Numbered from the stretch's first letter, positions 28,454 through 38,862 are shown. The stretch is 64,000 nt of DNA from Clostridium prolinivorans (GCF_004011155.1 NZ_RJWG01000004.1:176153-240152); one strand, 5' to 3'. The notes: generated by a model from the letters alone, not told the origin. Numbers and translations: made by a program.

Positions 28454-29587
28454 TTACCATATCCTATATTTTCCACTTAAAGCTATTAAACTAAAAAAAT
28501 ATAAGCAATTGTCATAATAACGTCTTACTCCAGTTCTAAGAGGAGTATTCCAAAATTTTCTTACAAATTTTTCTGCATTAGGTCTATCAGCAGCAAGAGA
28601 TGCCATAGCATTTGTTGCTAGAAGTCCAACTGGATGCAAAGCTTTTTCTTCAAATGCAGTTCCATCCAAATTATAAATTCTGTAGTCATTTATATCTTCT
28701 ATATCTGCAAAGAAGCTTTGAATTTTATTTGCTTCTTCTCTTTCCCAATCATCCTTTTTAAACCATTCATAATCAAGGCCAATATTTGCAGCTACGCGAT
28801 AGGCATCGCTGTAAAAATATTGATGTCCTTTTGTGGTTTCTGGAGTTCCATCATAATTAGCATATTCTGCTGCCAGTCCTGTTACAGGATTGCAAGTCTT
28901 CTTTAAATATTCCCTACTAGCTGCTGCAGCTTCAGCCCAAAATTGTCTGTCTTCTTCATAGGCCCATAATGAAAATAGCTCATAAAAATGTGGTAAATGA
29001 TAAGATGGATCGCTAAAATGAGATTCTGGAGTGAACTTAATAAGTTTGTTTGATATCTCCCACATTGGATTTCCTATACTATCTTCTCCTTTATGAACAC
29101 AGGCCTTAAGTATTTCCTTTGCTTGAATGCTATAATTTAACGGCTCCGGTCCATCTCCCCATCTGTGAGAAGCAAAGAAAAGCGCCATTGCAAAGTATTC
29201 TTCTCCATCTGGAGCAGGGCCATTAGCATTTCTCGTTCCATCTAACTTACAAGACCAAGCAAAATATCCAGCATATTCTCCACTTTTGTGATACATATAT
29301 TTTTTTACCCATCTCCAAATTCGGTCAAATTCTTCTTTTTTATTCATTTGTACGCACATCATCATTCCATAGGACATACCTTCAGTTCTAACATCTATAT
29401 TCCCTGTATCAACTATGTATCCCATGTCTTCACCTACTGGATGATATATTCTTGTATGTTCATCTCCATAAAACATTTCATTAAATGTATCCTCTACCTT
29501 TTTATCAATTTCTTTTTCTGAATATCCTAATTCTTTAAAAACATTGCGATACTCTTTTGTATAAAATGCTCCTGAATTGCTATACAT
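28454..29587 (-). CDS. GH8 reducing-end xylose-releasing exo-oligoxylanase (Rex)
   Basis: With 377 residues from ATG 29587 (AAAGGAG seven bases ahead), this protein aligns by eye over its whole length with Rex of Bacillus halodurans. Acid E69 sits in DVRTEGMSYGMMM, base D261 in FYSDAYRVAANIG, and H318 in LHPVGLLATNAM corresponds to the histidine that restricts Rex to cutting single xylose units from the reducing end. There is no signal peptide, so it acts on imported xylo-oligosaccharides in the cytoplasm. It lies 56 bases after the GH10 gene, in an operon with GH10, CE4 and acetylesterase genes. Confidence 0.93.
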   Translation of the reverse strand: MYSNSGAFYTKEYRNVFKELGYSEKEIDKKVEDTFNEMFYGDEHTRIYHPVGEDMGYIVDTGNIDVRTEGMSYGMMMCVQMNKKEEFDRIWRWVKKYMYHKSGEYAGYFAWSCKLDGTRNANGPAPDGEEYFAMALFFASHRWGDGPEPLNYSIQAKEILKACVHKGEDSIGNPMWEISNKLIKFTPESHFSDPSYHLPHFYELFSLWAYEEDRQFWAEAAAASREYLKKTCNPVTGLAAEYANYDGTPETTKGHQYFYSDAYRVAANIGLDYEWFKKDDWEREEANKIQSFFADIEDINDYRIYNLDGTAFEEKALHPVGLLATNAMASLAADRPNAEKFVRKFWNTPLRTGVRRYYDNCLYFFSLIALSGKYRIW

Positions 29588-29643
29588 TATTTTACTCCTT
29601 TCTTTATGTAGCATAACTTATTATACATTACAATAAAAATAAA

Positions 29644-30651
29644 TTATTTAAAGTTTACTACTCTATCAAAAGCTCTCTTAGGTTTTCCTTTTACATCAAA
29701 TAGCATAGGCCAGTCTTTTCTTCCTGGTACCGGAAAATTATCTTTCCAGGTATACATATCGCTTATTCCCCAGAAAGTTACTGAGTTTATAACTTCCTTA
29801 TATTCTCTAAAGGTTCTAAATATGTTATCATACATTTCTTCCTGAAGATAAAGCATTTCAGAAGTTGGTTCTAAAAGATCTGTTCTACTGTTTTCAAAGT
29901 TAAACATGGATACATCTAATTCTGTTATTTGAATTTTAAGACCAAGTGAAGCATATTTCTCAATTGCATTTTTTAAATTATCTATAAGTTTTTTATCTGT
30001 TATGTTCCAGTGAGCCTGTATTCCTACACCATCAATAGGTGTCCCTTTTTCAATCAATTCCTTTAGCATCCTGTAAGATTTATCAAGCTTATTTGGAATC
30101 TCATTATTGTAATCATTATAATACAGCTCAGCATTATTAATTTCTTCCTTTGCAACTTCAAATGCTATTTTAATATAATTTTCACCAAGTATTCTCCTCC
30201 AGGGTGTATCTCTATATTGTTCTCCAGTTTTATCCTCAATAGCTTCGTTTACAACATCCCAAGCATATATAATATCTCCATATCTATTTACCAAGGTTTT
30301 AATATGCTGCTTTAACCTATTAAGTAAAAGCTCCCTTGATACTTGATTCCCATTTTTATCAACAAACAACCATGAAGGTGTTTGATTATGCCACACAAAG
30401 GTATGTCCTCTCATTTTTATATTGTTATTTATTGCAAATTCTTTTATCTTATCAGGCTTATCAAATTCAAACCTTCCTTCAACGGGCTGAATTTCACCGA
30501 ATTTCATAGCATTTTCTAAAGTTACACTATTAAAATGTTTTTTAAGAAGTTCCCCATGAATTCCTTCCAAGTCTTCAACTCTTACAGCTGCACCAATTTT
30601 AAAATAGTCTTTGTATGTTTCACATAAAGATAAAATTTTATCATTATTCAT
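29644..30651 (-). CDS. GH10 intracellular endo-1,4-beta-xylanase
   Basis: The 335-residue protein is a bare GH10 catalytic domain: acid/base E136 in WDVVNEAIED, nucleophile E244 in QITELDVSM, and the substrate-site stretches GHTFVWHNQTP and GVGIQAHWN. It lacks a signal peptide and any carbohydrate-binding module, like the intracellular xylanase IXT6 of Geobacillus, and should cut short imported, possibly glucuronate-decorated xylo-oligosaccharides. The CE4 gene precedes it by 18 bases. Confidence 0.95.
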   Translation of the reverse strand: MNNDKILSLCETYKDYFKIGAAVRVEDLEGIHGELLKKHFNSVTLENAMKFGEIQPVEGRFEFDKPDKIKEFAINNNIKMRGHTFVWHNQTPSWLFVDKNGNQVSRELLLNRLKQHIKTLVNRYGDIIYAWDVVNEAIEDKTGEQYRDTPWRRILGENYIKIAFEVAKEEINNAELYYNDYNNEIPNKLDKSYRMLKELIEKGTPIDGVGIQAHWNITDKKLIDNLKNAIEKYASLGLKIQITELDVSMFNFENSRTDLLEPTSEMLYLQEEMYDNIFRTFREYKEVINSVTFWGISDMYTWKDNFPVPGRKDWPMLFDVKGKPKRAFDRVVNFK

Positions 30652-30669
30652 ACTAATTTACCCCCCTTT

Positions 30670-31467
30670 TTATAGTTTTATAGTTTGTCCGCTCTTAATC
30701 TCAAGAGCCTTACCATTTACATTTATCCAAACAGTTATTGCTGATGGATTGTAGATAATATCTCCATTGGCTGAAAATTCAAGGGACCTTAATGCTTTAA
30801 TATATCTCATTATTTCAATATTTGTTGCATACCAAATATCAGAATTATTAGATATTAATCTGCAAAAGTTTTCAATTAAATCCCAATTATTATTTCTATC
30901 AAATTCAAAACTATGTCCCCAAACATACATTAATTTTAATTTTCCGTCATATTTATAATTTAAAAATTTCTCTCCTAATTCCATTAAATTATCATCATGA
31001 TGACAAGTTGAATGCCATTTTAGAAAATTATCTGGGATACAAAAGTCATGATGAGCAACAACTGTTCTTGAATATTCAATTCCTAAAGATGAAATAATTT
31101 CTATGATTTTTTCATTATATACACCAAAAGGATAAGACATTCCCTTTATTGGATATCCAACTAAAGATTCCAGTGCTTTTCTATCTTCAATTACTTCTTC
31201 AACAATTGCTTCAACTGGAATACAATTTAAAAATGGATGAGTTTTTGTATGAACTGAAACTTCATGACCTTTATAAAGTTCAGCTACTTCACTGCTATTT
31301 ATAAAAGGTTCTTTATCTAAAGTACCAGAATTTAAATGAAAAGTACCTTTTATTCCATATTTATTAAATATACTAACAAGCTTTCTGTCAAACTTTTGCC
31401 CATCATCATAACTCATAGTAAGTGCTTTAGTTTTACCCTGTGGAAATAAATCAAATTTAATATTCAT
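30670..31467 (-). CDS. CE4-like polysaccharide deacetylase, cytoplasmic
   Basis: The protein has 265 residues from ATG 31467 (GAGGTG six bases ahead; an in-frame GTG at 31476 lies inside that site). It shows the NodB-type motifs MSYDDG (metal-binding aspartates), SVHTKTH (metal histidines) and MSYPFG. CE4 enzymes remove acetyl or N-acetyl groups from xylan, chitin or peptidoglycan. Here the absence of a signal peptide and the location between acetylesterase and xylanase genes suggest deacetylation of imported xylo-oligosaccharides. Most characterised CE4 xylan esterases are secreted, so this localisation is unusual. The C-terminal 50 residues form an extra small beta-rich segment. Confidence 0.8.
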   Translation of the reverse strand: MNIKFDLFPQGKTKALTMSYDDGQKFDRKLVSIFNKYGIKGTFHLNSGTLDKEPFINSSEVAELYKGHEVSVHTKTHPFLNCIPVEAIVEEVIEDRKALESLVGYPIKGMSYPFGVYNEKIIEIISSLGIEYSRTVVAHHDFCIPDNFLKWHSTCHHDDNLMELGEKFLNYKYDGKLKLMYVWGHSFEFDRNNNWDLIENFCRLISNNSDIWYATNIEIMRYIKALRSLEFSANGDIIYNPSAITVWINVNGKALEIKSGQTIKL

Positions 31468-31515
31468 ATACTTCACCTCAAATTTTATTTTTTTATAATC
31501 AAACTTAAATATTAC

Positions 31516-33414
31516 TTATTCAGTTGTAAAAGGCGATGCTGGCAGCCCTTCTTTATTATACAAATTTGCATCTTTAGGATTATCTGCCCATGCATATCTA
31601 ACAATAATAGGATTTTTTACTTTATCACTCCAAACTATAACTTTATCATCTTCTATAACAGCCTTTGCCCAAACAAATTTTCTATCTAAACCTGCAATAG
31701 CAAAATCTTTTAACTCATTACTATCCTTTGCAACTAATCCTTTGCCTATGTTTGTAAATTTAATAATAATTTTATTTCCGTCAATTTTCATAGATTTGTA
31801 AATTGGACCTGAAGAAACAATATCATTATCACCATAAGCAAGTTTTTGAGCTAATAATGCAAGTCTATTCCCTACATCTTTTTTATTTAAAGGATGTAAA
31901 TCATTCCATTCTCCAATATCAATCGTAACAGCCATTCCAACATTTGAAATATCAAGGCTTTTGCGCTGCTCATCTCTAAGTTCTGCCCAATTACTTTCAG
32001 AAGGTTCTAATTTAGCCTTCATAAAATTTGCAAGCTGTACATATAAAAACGGAAAGTCTCCTTGATTAAACTTTTTTCTCCAATCTAATACCATAGAAGA
32101 AAATAATTCATGGTAGCCCTTAGGATTATCAGTGTTTGACTCACCTTGATACCATATAACACCTTTTATATGGTATTTTAATAAAGGTGAAATCATTCCA
32201 TTAAATAAACCTGAAGGTTTATATTCAAAAAAAGTTGTAGGTGGTAATGGTTCATCATTAACCGACCCTATATTGTACTTCCATTCACCTTCTAAATTAA
32301 TTACTTCATCTCCTATAATAAGTTTATAAGGCTTTTCTTTTATAAACTCTCCTTTACCGCAATTACTAATAACTCTTATGGTAATAACATTTTTACCAGA
32401 TTTAAGTACATTTTCTGGAACTTCATATCTCCTTGGAGGATACTGATATCCTGTTGAGCCTACACATATACCATTAATGTAAGCTGTATCACTATCAACA
32501 ATTGTCCCAATTAAAAGTTTTGCTTTTTTTCCTATCATTGAATTTGGAATATATACCTCTTTTCTAAACCATACTACTCCATTTAAAGGTTCTAGTCCTT
32601 CATCTTTCCATAATGCAGGAAGTTTCATTGTTGGCCAATCTGAATCATCATAATTTAAATCAAACCATGATAATCCATCCTTTTGCAATCCTTTATCATT
32701 TTCATTTAATCTTTTAAACCAGTTATTAATTGCATATTGTTCATCTCTTTTTACATTGTTTATATATTCATCATCTTTAAGTATTTCAATATTTTCAATA
32801 TCTCCTGAAAATTTTTCTAATGCATCTTTACTCATCCAAGCTGTAATTGGAGTACCACCTACACATGCTTTTATTAGGCCTATTGGTACATGATATTTTT
32901 CAAATAATGATTTAGCAAAGAAATATCCTACTGCTGTAAATTGAAGAATATTATCAGAATTTGCACATTGCCAAGTGCCTGACTCTAAATCTTCATTTGT
33001 TTTTTTAAAATCGTACTTATCTGGAACAATAAACTGCCTTATATAAGTATTATTGCAATTAGCTATTTCATCTTCATAAATAGGCTTTACTCTTTCCATA
33101 GGTATTACCATGTTGGATTGTCCTGAACAAATCCATACATCACCAATAAGTATATTCTTTATTTTTATACTTGTAGAAGCCTTTATTTCCATATCATAAG
33201 GTCCACCTGCTTTTAATTTAGGTAAAATAATTGTCCAATTTCCATTATAATCAGCTATGGTACTATAAGATTTATCTATAAAATTTATTGTTACCCTTTC
33301 GCCTGAATCCGCTAAACCCCATATTTTTATATTTATATCTCTTTGTAATACCATACCATCACTTATTAGTTTAGGAAGTTTAAGCTTTGAATTAAGGTCT
33401 TTATTTAAATTCAT
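31516..33414 (-). CDS. Sialate O-acetylesterase-like SGNH esterase, probable acetyl-xylooligosaccharide esterase
   Basis: The 632-residue protein carries an N-terminal beta domain (LISDGMVLQRDINIKIWG), an SGNH/SASA catalytic domain split by a jelly-roll insert (about 225-375, with GVVWFRKEVYIP), and the catalytic serine in CSGQSNMVIPM. The oxyanion region is VIWYQGESNTDNP and the Asp/His pair sits around DIGEWNDLHPLNK. This is the layout of sialate O-acetylesterases and of the related plant-polysaccharide acetylesterases (CE20-like). Among xylan enzymes, and with no signal peptide, acetyl groups on xylose units are the likely substrate. AGGTGAT precedes ATG 33414. The region 33415-33534 probably holds the operon promoter. 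Confidence 0.82.
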   Translation of the reverse strand: MNLNKDLNSKLKLPKLISDGMVLQRDINIKIWGLADSGERVTINFIDKSYSTIADYNGNWTIILPKLKAGGPYDMEIKASTSIKIKNILIGDVWICSGQSNMVIPMERVKPIYEDEIANCNNTYIRQFIVPDKYDFKKTNEDLESGTWQCANSDNILQFTAVGYFFAKSLFEKYHVPIGLIKACVGGTPITAWMSKDALEKFSGDIENIEILKDDEYINNVKRDEQYAINNWFKRLNENDKGLQKDGLSWFDLNYDDSDWPTMKLPALWKDEGLEPLNGVVWFRKEVYIPNSMIGKKAKLLIGTIVDSDTAYINGICVGSTGYQYPPRRYEVPENVLKSGKNVITIRVISNCGKGEFIKEKPYKLIIGDEVINLEGEWKYNIGSVNDEPLPPTTFFEYKPSGLFNGMISPLLKYHIKGVIWYQGESNTDNPKGYHELFSSMVLDWRKKFNQGDFPFLYVQLANFMKAKLEPSESNWAELRDEQRKSLDISNVGMAVTIDIGEWNDLHPLNKKDVGNRLALLAQKLAYGDNDIVSSGPIYKSMKIDGNKIIIKFTNIGKGLVAKDSNELKDFAIAGLDRKFVWAKAVIEDDKVIVWSDKVKNPIIVRYAWADNPKDANLYNKEGLPASPFTTE

Positions 33415-33451
33415 AAATTATCACCTATTTTCCTAATATTAAATCGAATTA

Positions 33452-33466
33452 AAACAAACCTTGTTT
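33452..33466. promoter_or_regulatory. Small palindrome upstream of the acetylesterase operon
   Basis: AAACAA (33452-33457) and TTGTTT (33461-33466) form an inverted repeat with a 3-base centre, 38-52 bases ahead of the acetylesterase start. It is placed where an operator would be, but it is short and could be chance. Confidence 0.25.
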
Positions 33467-33534
33467 AAACTATTTTTCATAAGATCAAATAACTTTTAAA
33501 TTTAAGCTATACAACTTTTTATCCTATTATCAGA

Positions 33535-33571
33535 AAACTTCCTAGGCAAAAATTTTTCTCCTAGGAAGTTT
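33535..33571 (-). terminator. Terminator of the GH52 gene
   Basis: AAACTTCCTAGG (33535-33546) pairs perfectly with 33560-33571 over a 13-base loop, eight bases after the GH52 stop codon. It separates the GH52 unit from the acetylesterase operon. Confidence 0.8.
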
Positions 33572-33578
33572 AGTTAAA

Positions 33579-35624
33579 TTATTTCATCCAAAGTATACTT
33601 GTAACAAGTCTAGGATATAGCCTGCTGCCTCTTGCAGTTCCAGTATCACTATTTACCTGATCTGTAGCTGCCTCTTCACTGCAGCTTACCTGCTGCCAGC
33701 TTTCGTGTACTCTATCCCATTCTTTTTCAACATCATCTCCAAAATTCATATTTAATATTTCTTTAATTACGTATTGTGATAAAAATATTTTACTATTCCA
33801 AGTATTTTTACTTGTAGAAGATAGCTTCCATCCACCAGAAACTTCATCAATACAAATTCCTGGTCTTAAGATTGTTTTAATATGTTTTTTGAGGATTTTT
33901 ATTAATTCCCCATAAGTTCCAGTTTCACTTACTGCGTCTACATTACCAACTACATAAGGATAAACAAGGGCTTCTACGGCTGGAATTATTCTTGAAGTAT
34001 TTCCTTTTTCAAATACAGCTGGAATATATCCTTCTTTTTCATCAAATTTACTTACTATTGTGTCTGCAGCTATATTTGCTCTTTTTAAAGCTTTTTCTGC
34101 TAATTCTTTATGTCCATTTTTTTCTAAAATTGTATTGAGCAAAACATATGCTGCCCAGCTTTTCATTCCTAAGTATAAATTATTTCTTGCTTGTCCAAGA
34201 CTAACATCAAGACTATCATAAGTTGTAATTTCAGAACCACTTTCACATCTTGAGCTATCAACATCCATTATTCCATCATTATTTTTATCTCTTGATATAA
34301 GCGATTTAAAACATTCCTCAAAAATATTTATATTTTTTGCTACCCATTCTTTATCATTAAGTTTTAATGCATATACTCCAGCTGTTAATGTCCAATTTAA
34401 CAATTGTTCATGAGTCATATAACTAAAACAACCATTAAGATTTGGGAGTTCATAAGAAGAATATCCTTTTGGTGAAAATCCATTAGCAACTCCCATATCA
34501 TGAGTAAATGCCAACCCTGCCTGATCGTAATAGCTGTATCTTTCTACAAATAAATCTAACACATTTGCTACAGTCCAAGGATGAAATTTCATTTCCCAAA
34601 AAACATGATCTATTGTTAAATCAAAGGTATTCATCATTATATATTCTCCTTCGTTAACAATCCATAAAGCATTGCCATCTTCCTTTTTCATAAGCTGAGT
34701 ATTTGCATGATAGCTATGTGTTGCATGAGCTATAAGGAATTTTCTATGTTCATTTAAATTACTTTCACTAAGTTCTTTATCTCTTTGAGCGGCTAAATTT
34801 AGATAATAATCAGCATTTTTTAATCCAAATTCTATAACTTCTTCTAAAGAATTAAATACTTCTGTATAATAAAACTTGGAGTTGATACCTGTAGTTATAA
34901 TTCCGCTTTGATAAGTTGCAAGAACTATAGTATATGTTTTTGAGCTTCCTTTAGGAACCTTAAATATTAAAGATGGTGCTCTTCCTAAATCATGATTTTG
35001 ATAATTATCATTAGCCCAAGAAGTTAATATATCAAGTCTTGAAAGCTCTCTTACATCTTCGCTATTTGATATACCAAAACCGTATTGTGTTGAAAAAGCT
35101 GCTCCAAGATATTTATTATCAGTAGTTTGAGATAATCTTCTTTTAAGTCCTTCAATCCCAAATATCATTTCAGCATCTGAAGTACTATTTGTATTATCAA
35201 GAGTTAACTTTGCAAAAATAACTGGAGCAAAAGCAAATTTTTTTTCTTCATCAGTCATTATTGATGGCTCTTTAACATTACCAAATGGAGTAATTAAAGA
35301 GAATTTAAAATTACCTGCACTCCAAGTATCTGATGCCCATCCAATTTCTCTATTTATTTCATTTTCAGAAAAAAGTTCAATTGATTTTTCTTTTTTTGTA
35401 TCTGCAACTTCTCCTGTAAATTCTTCTTCTGCGCTATTATCACTAATAGTACAGAAAGGAAGAAGTTTAATTTTACCTTCTTGTTTAAAACCTATAAGAA
35501 TATTACTTTGTGGTGGTCTTACATCACTTAAAACAAAACCTCCTCCTTTACCTATTTTTCCAATAATAAAACTAGAAAATGCTCCAAAAGCACTATGATG
35601 CATATGAAATGATTTATTTTTCAT
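33579..35624 (-). CDS. GH52 beta-xylosidase
   Basis: At 681 residues this matches the rare family GH52 of Geobacillus (XynB2-type) from end to end. The nucleophile region reads WIVNEGEYIMMNTFDLT (about 321-337); the acid/base aspartate region is TTYDSLDVSLGQARNNLYLG. The start SFHMHHSAFGAF and the end YPRLVTSILWM are also family-typical. It is a retaining exo-enzyme that releases xylose from the non-reducing ends of short xylo-oligosaccharides. No signal peptide is present. It has its own promoter (35685-35713) and terminator, so it forms a single-gene unit between the GH67 gene and the acetylesterase operon. Confidence 0.93.
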   Translation of the reverse strand: MKNKSFHMHHSAFGAFSSFIIGKIGKGGGFVLSDVRPPQSNILIGFKQEGKIKLLPFCTISDNSAEEEFTGEVADTKKEKSIELFSENEINREIGWASDTWSAGNFKFSLITPFGNVKEPSIMTDEEKKFAFAPVIFAKLTLDNTNSTSDAEMIFGIEGLKRRLSQTTDNKYLGAAFSTQYGFGISNSEDVRELSRLDILTSWANDNYQNHDLGRAPSLIFKVPKGSSKTYTIVLATYQSGIITTGINSKFYYTEVFNSLEEVIEFGLKNADYYLNLAAQRDKELSESNLNEHRKFLIAHATHSYHANTQLMKKEDGNALWIVNEGEYIMMNTFDLTIDHVFWEMKFHPWTVANVLDLFVERYSYYDQAGLAFTHDMGVANGFSPKGYSSYELPNLNGCFSYMTHEQLLNWTLTAGVYALKLNDKEWVAKNINIFEECFKSLISRDKNNDGIMDVDSSRCESGSEITTYDSLDVSLGQARNNLYLGMKSWAAYVLLNTILEKNGHKELAEKALKRANIAADTIVSKFDEKEGYIPAVFEKGNTSRIIPAVEALVYPYVVGNVDAVSETGTYGELIKILKKHIKTILRPGICIDEVSGGWKLSSTSKNTWNSKIFLSQYVIKEILNMNFGDDVEKEWDRVHESWQQVSCSEEAATDQVNSDTGTARGSRLYPRLVTSILWMK

Positions 35625-35684
35625 AGTATATCTCCTTTCAGATAATTACTTATATATAATATATCTAAACCTTTTCACTATTTA

Positions 35685-35713
35685 ATTGTACAATTTTCTA
35701 TTGATTTTTTCAA
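35685..35713 (-). promoter_or_regulatory. Sigma-A promoter of the GH52 gene
   Basis: On the minus strand TTGAAA (35708-35713) and TACAAT (35685-35690) are separated by exactly 17 bases, about 60 bases ahead of ATG 35624. Confidence 0.65.
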
Positions 35714-35803
35714 GGTTTTTTTAAAACTATTTTAAAAAGTTTTACGTAAAATAATATACTTTTATATAATACTATCAAACTTTATTTAGTTTTAATTTTT
35801 TTA

Positions 35804-37825
35804 TTATTCGTATATTTTCCTGCATTTAGCATCTTTAATTCCCGTTTTTCTATAAAAATAAGTATTAATTACATCCCTCCATTCTTTTGAATCTTTAAGT
35901 TGTATCTGAAATTTATCTAAAACAATATTAAAATATTCTTCGCTTATCTTTCCTTTTAAAGATAGCCATTTTTCTATAAATTTTTCTACTTTTTCTACAC
36001 CTTCAAAATGTGTATCATAAATATGCTGAATTACTGTCTTCCCACTCTTTAATTTATAATTATACGGTACATGATGAAAAAACAATAATAACTCTTCAGG
36101 ACAAGTATCTATATTTTCATACATAGAAGATACAGGTTCATTATATTGTGCTGTATACCCTGTACCGGTTGCAATTGTTCTATCAACACCAAGCCCTCTC
36201 CAATCAGCATAATGGTAAGTTCCCCAAGGTGTATATTCATAACCATCTACACTTGGACCGTAATGGTGATGTGGATAGACCATCCATCCTATTCCTAATG
36301 GACTTGTATAATTTTCATATACTTCTCTTGATTCCATAAGCATTGAAACTATTTTTTCAACTATTTCGCTATTACATCCAAAAGTAAGTTTAACCCACTC
36401 TTTAGCTATTTCTTCAGAAGATACCTCTGGGTTCCATGCTATTCTTCCTAACCCATATAAATTAGCTTGAGCAAGAGGGTGTCCTGTCCAACATTTACTA
36501 TCTCCTACATTAGATACTGCAGTTATACCTCCATGTTTTCTATTAAATAAACTTCCATCTGCAACTTTTCTTACATAAGAACCTTTACCTTTTGCATAAG
36601 TATCAAAATCAAGTACTTCTTTCCACATAGGTAAAAGATAACATAAATGTTTTTGTTGCCCTGTATATTCCTGTGTAGCTTGAAATTCAAGAATTATATT
36701 TGTATTTTTCATTGCACCAAATAGTGGTGAAACAGCTTCTCTTATTTGAAAATCCATTGGGCCATTTTTTATTTGTAAAATTACATTATCTTTAAATTGT
36801 CCATCTAACGGTTTAAAATTATCATAAGCTGCTTTTGCTCTATCTTTTGTCCTATCTCTCCAATCAAGAAGGCAGTTATATACAAAACATCTCCAAATTA
36901 CTAATCCACCAAATGGTTCTAAAGCTTCAGCAAGCATGTTTGCTCCTTCAGCATGATTTCTTCCATAAGTAAATGGTCCTGGTCTAAATTCTGAATCTGC
37001 TTTTACAATAAAACCTCCAAAATCAGGAATAAAACTATAAATTTTAGCTGCTACATCTTTCCACCATTCTTTAACTTCATTGTCAAGAGGATCTGCTGTT
37101 GATAATTCTCCAATCTCTATGGGCGCTGCAAAATTAATGCTTAAATAAGTTTTTATTCCATATTTTCTAAATTCATCAGCAAAAGCTGCTATATGTGGAA
37201 GATACTCTTCAGTTATAAATTTTGTTTCAAGTTTATGAACATTAACATTATTTATAACAATTCCATTTATTGCTACTGAAGCAAGCATCCTTGCATAATC
37301 TCTAATTCTAGATGTATCTTTAATTATTTCATTATCTTTATAAAAAAATGATTGTCCTGCATATCCTCTTTCTATATCTCCACTTATATTATCCCAGTGA
37401 TTTATCATTCTTAATTCATTTTTAGGAAAATCTATTATTAATGCTTCTTCTAAAGTTTTCCCAGTAACAATTGATTTAATTAAATTAAACACTCCATAAA
37501 GCAATCCTATATTATCTTTTCCTATTATTGATAAAACTTTATCATCATAATTTTCTATTTTAAATCCTTCTTTTTTTAATTCCTTATTATTTAATATTCC
37601 TAAAAAAATATGAGGCTCCTTTGGAAGTTCATTAGTAATGTGTGGATTTATATTAAAAATTTTATTTATTGCTAGTTTTAATTCTTTTACTCCTGAATTT
37701 ATTACATCGTCACTTTCTTTAAAATAAATTATATTGCAATATTTTTTATAGCTTTCTTTTGTCTTTAATTCTTTACAATTATCATAATTTAACCAGCAGT
37801 CATAAGTGCTGTTTACATTATACAT
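35804..37825 (-). CDS. aguA: GH67 alpha-glucuronidase
   Basis: The 673 residues from ATG 37825 (AGGAG eight bases ahead; the upstream in-frame ATG precedes this site) form a full GH67 enzyme. The acid E279 lies in [12 protein letters not shown], and the two base residues are D358 in [10 protein letters not shown] and E386 in QATQEYTG. It inverts and releases 4-O-methyl-D-glucuronic acid from the terminal non-reducing xylose of aldouronic acids, products of GH10 action. It is cytoplasmic (no signal) and divergent from an AraC-type regulator, with a candidate cre site over its promoter. Confidence 0.95.
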   Translation of the reverse strand: MYNVNSTYDCWLNYDNCKELKTKESYKKYCNIIYFKESDDVINSGVKELKLAINKIFNINPHITNELPKEPHIFLGILNNKELKKEGFKIENYDDKVLSIIGKDNIGLLYGVFNLIKSIVTGKTLEEALIIDFPKNELRMINHWDNISGDIERGYAGQSFFYKDNEIIKDTSRIRDYARMLASVAINGIVINNVNVHKLETKFITEEYLPHIAAFADEFRKYGIKTYLSINFAAPIEIGELSTADPLDNEVKEWWKDVAAKIYSFIPDFGGFIVKADSEFRPGPFTYGRNHAEGANMLAEALEPFGGLVIWRCFVYNCLLDWRDRTKDRAKAAYDNFKPLDGQFKDNVILQIKNGPMDFQIREAVSPLFGAMKNTNIILEFQATQEYTGQQKHLCYLLPMWKEVLDFDTYAKGKGSYVRKVADGSLFNRKHGGITAVSNVGDSKCWTGHPLAQANLYGLGRIAWNPEVSSEEIAKEWVKLTFGCNSEIVEKIVSMLMESREVYENYTSPLGIGWMVYPHHHYGPSVDGYEYTPWGTYHYADWRGLGVDRTIATGTGYTAQYNEPVSSMYENIDTCPEELLLFFHHVPYNYKLKSGKTVIQHIYDTHFEGVEKVEKFIEKWLSLKGKISEEYFNIVLDKFQIQLKDSKEWRDVINTYFYRKTGIKDAKCRKIYE

Positions 37826-37864
37826 ACTTTTATCTCCTCTCATAATAAATAAAATTTGCCTTCT

Positions 37865-37880
37865 ATGAAATCGATTATAA
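37865..37880 (-). promoter_or_regulatory. Candidate cre site and promoter between GH67 and the AraC-type gene
   Basis: ATGAAATCGATTATAA agrees with the CcpA consensus WTGNAARCGNWWWCAW at 14 of 16 positions, keeping the central CG. It overlaps a TATAAT (minus strand, 37874-37879) that could be the GH67 -10. A palindrome TTGTACAA at 37921-37928 in the same spacer may serve the regulator. Confidence 0.45.
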
Positions 37881-37989
37881 ATTTTATTTACCTTTTAATC
37901 CATATAATATATAATTATATTTGTACAATATAACTATATTAATTTTTAAATTTTTATTTTTTATTATAATTATAATGGAGCTAAATATT

Positions 37990-38820
37990 ATGGAAAGCTA
38001 TTCAAAAGAATTATTAGTTAATATATTTCCTATTATTTCGTATGCTGTTAATAGAGATTGTCCACCTTCATGGAAACTTGTAAAAACTACTATTAATTTT
38101 CACAATCTAATGCTTCTATATGATGGTGAAGCTGTATTTTTTAAAAATGGAGATATGTTTAAAGCCTCAAAAGGAGATTTAATATATTATAAACCCGGAG
38201 ATATAAGAGAAGCTTATACGTTCCCTTCAAACCCTATGAAATGCTTTGCTGTTGAATTTTTGTATACATGTCCTATACTTAATAATTCAAAATGGACACT
38301 TACTAACTGTGATTTACCTTTTAAAACAATTGAAAAACTAGAAGATGAATATTTATTTAGAAAACTTTTCGATTTATTTTATGAGCTTACAAATTTAAAA
38401 CTTTCTATAAAAGGTACTACCACAATTAAAGAAAGAGCTGTTTTTACTGAAATATTATCACTTCTTTTTCAATATGAAAAAAGGCCTCATTATAGTTATT
38501 CAAATTTTAAGAAAGTTGATAAAGTAATTAACTATATGATACAAAATTACAACCAACCTATAACATTAAAAAGCCTTGCTGACTATTTACAGATTAGTCC
38601 TTCATATCTTGGAAATATTTTCAAAAGCATAACTGGTAAATCAGTTATTGATTATTTAATTCATATAAGAATTAATAAAGCAAAACATTTTTTAAAAGAT
38701 GGACTTACAGTTTCAGAAACGGCAAGAAAAGTTGGTTTTAATGATGTATTTTATTTTAGTAGAGCATTTAAAAAATATGAAGGAATAACCCCTTCTCAAT
38801 TTATTAAAACTACAACTTAA
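37990..38820 (+). CDS. AraC-family regulator with cupin sensor domain
   Basis: The protein has 276 residues from ATG 37990 (GGAG at 37977-37980; upstream in-frame starts lack a binding site). An N-terminal cupin-like ligand domain (GEAVFFKNGDMFKASKGDLIYYKPGD, of which the GD..YYKPGD part is the core) is followed by a C-terminal AraC double helix-turn-helix (LADYLQISPSYLGNIFKSITG, then GFNDVFYFSRAFKKYEG). It is a one-component sugar sensor. Being divergent from the GH67 gene, it probably activates it. The longest exact motif is shortened here for display; key residues are the GD and PGD turns of the cupin fold. Confidence 0.88.
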   Translation: MESYSKELLVNIFPIISYAVNRDCPPSWKLVKTTINFHNLMLLYDGEAVFFKNGDMFKASKGDLIYYKPGDIREAYTFPSNPMKCFAVEFLYTCPILNNSKWTLTNCDLPFKTIEKLEDEYLFRKLFDLFYELTNLKLSIKGTTTIKERAVFTEILSLLFQYEKRPHYSYSNFKKVDKVINYMIQNYNQPITLKSLADYLQISPSYLGNIFKSITGKSVIDYLIHIRINKAKHFLKDGLTVSETARKVGFNDVFYFSRAFKKYEGITPSQFIKTTT

Positions 38821-38862
38821 AAAATTTTTAATACTAATATAATTAAAAATTAATTAAGTAAA

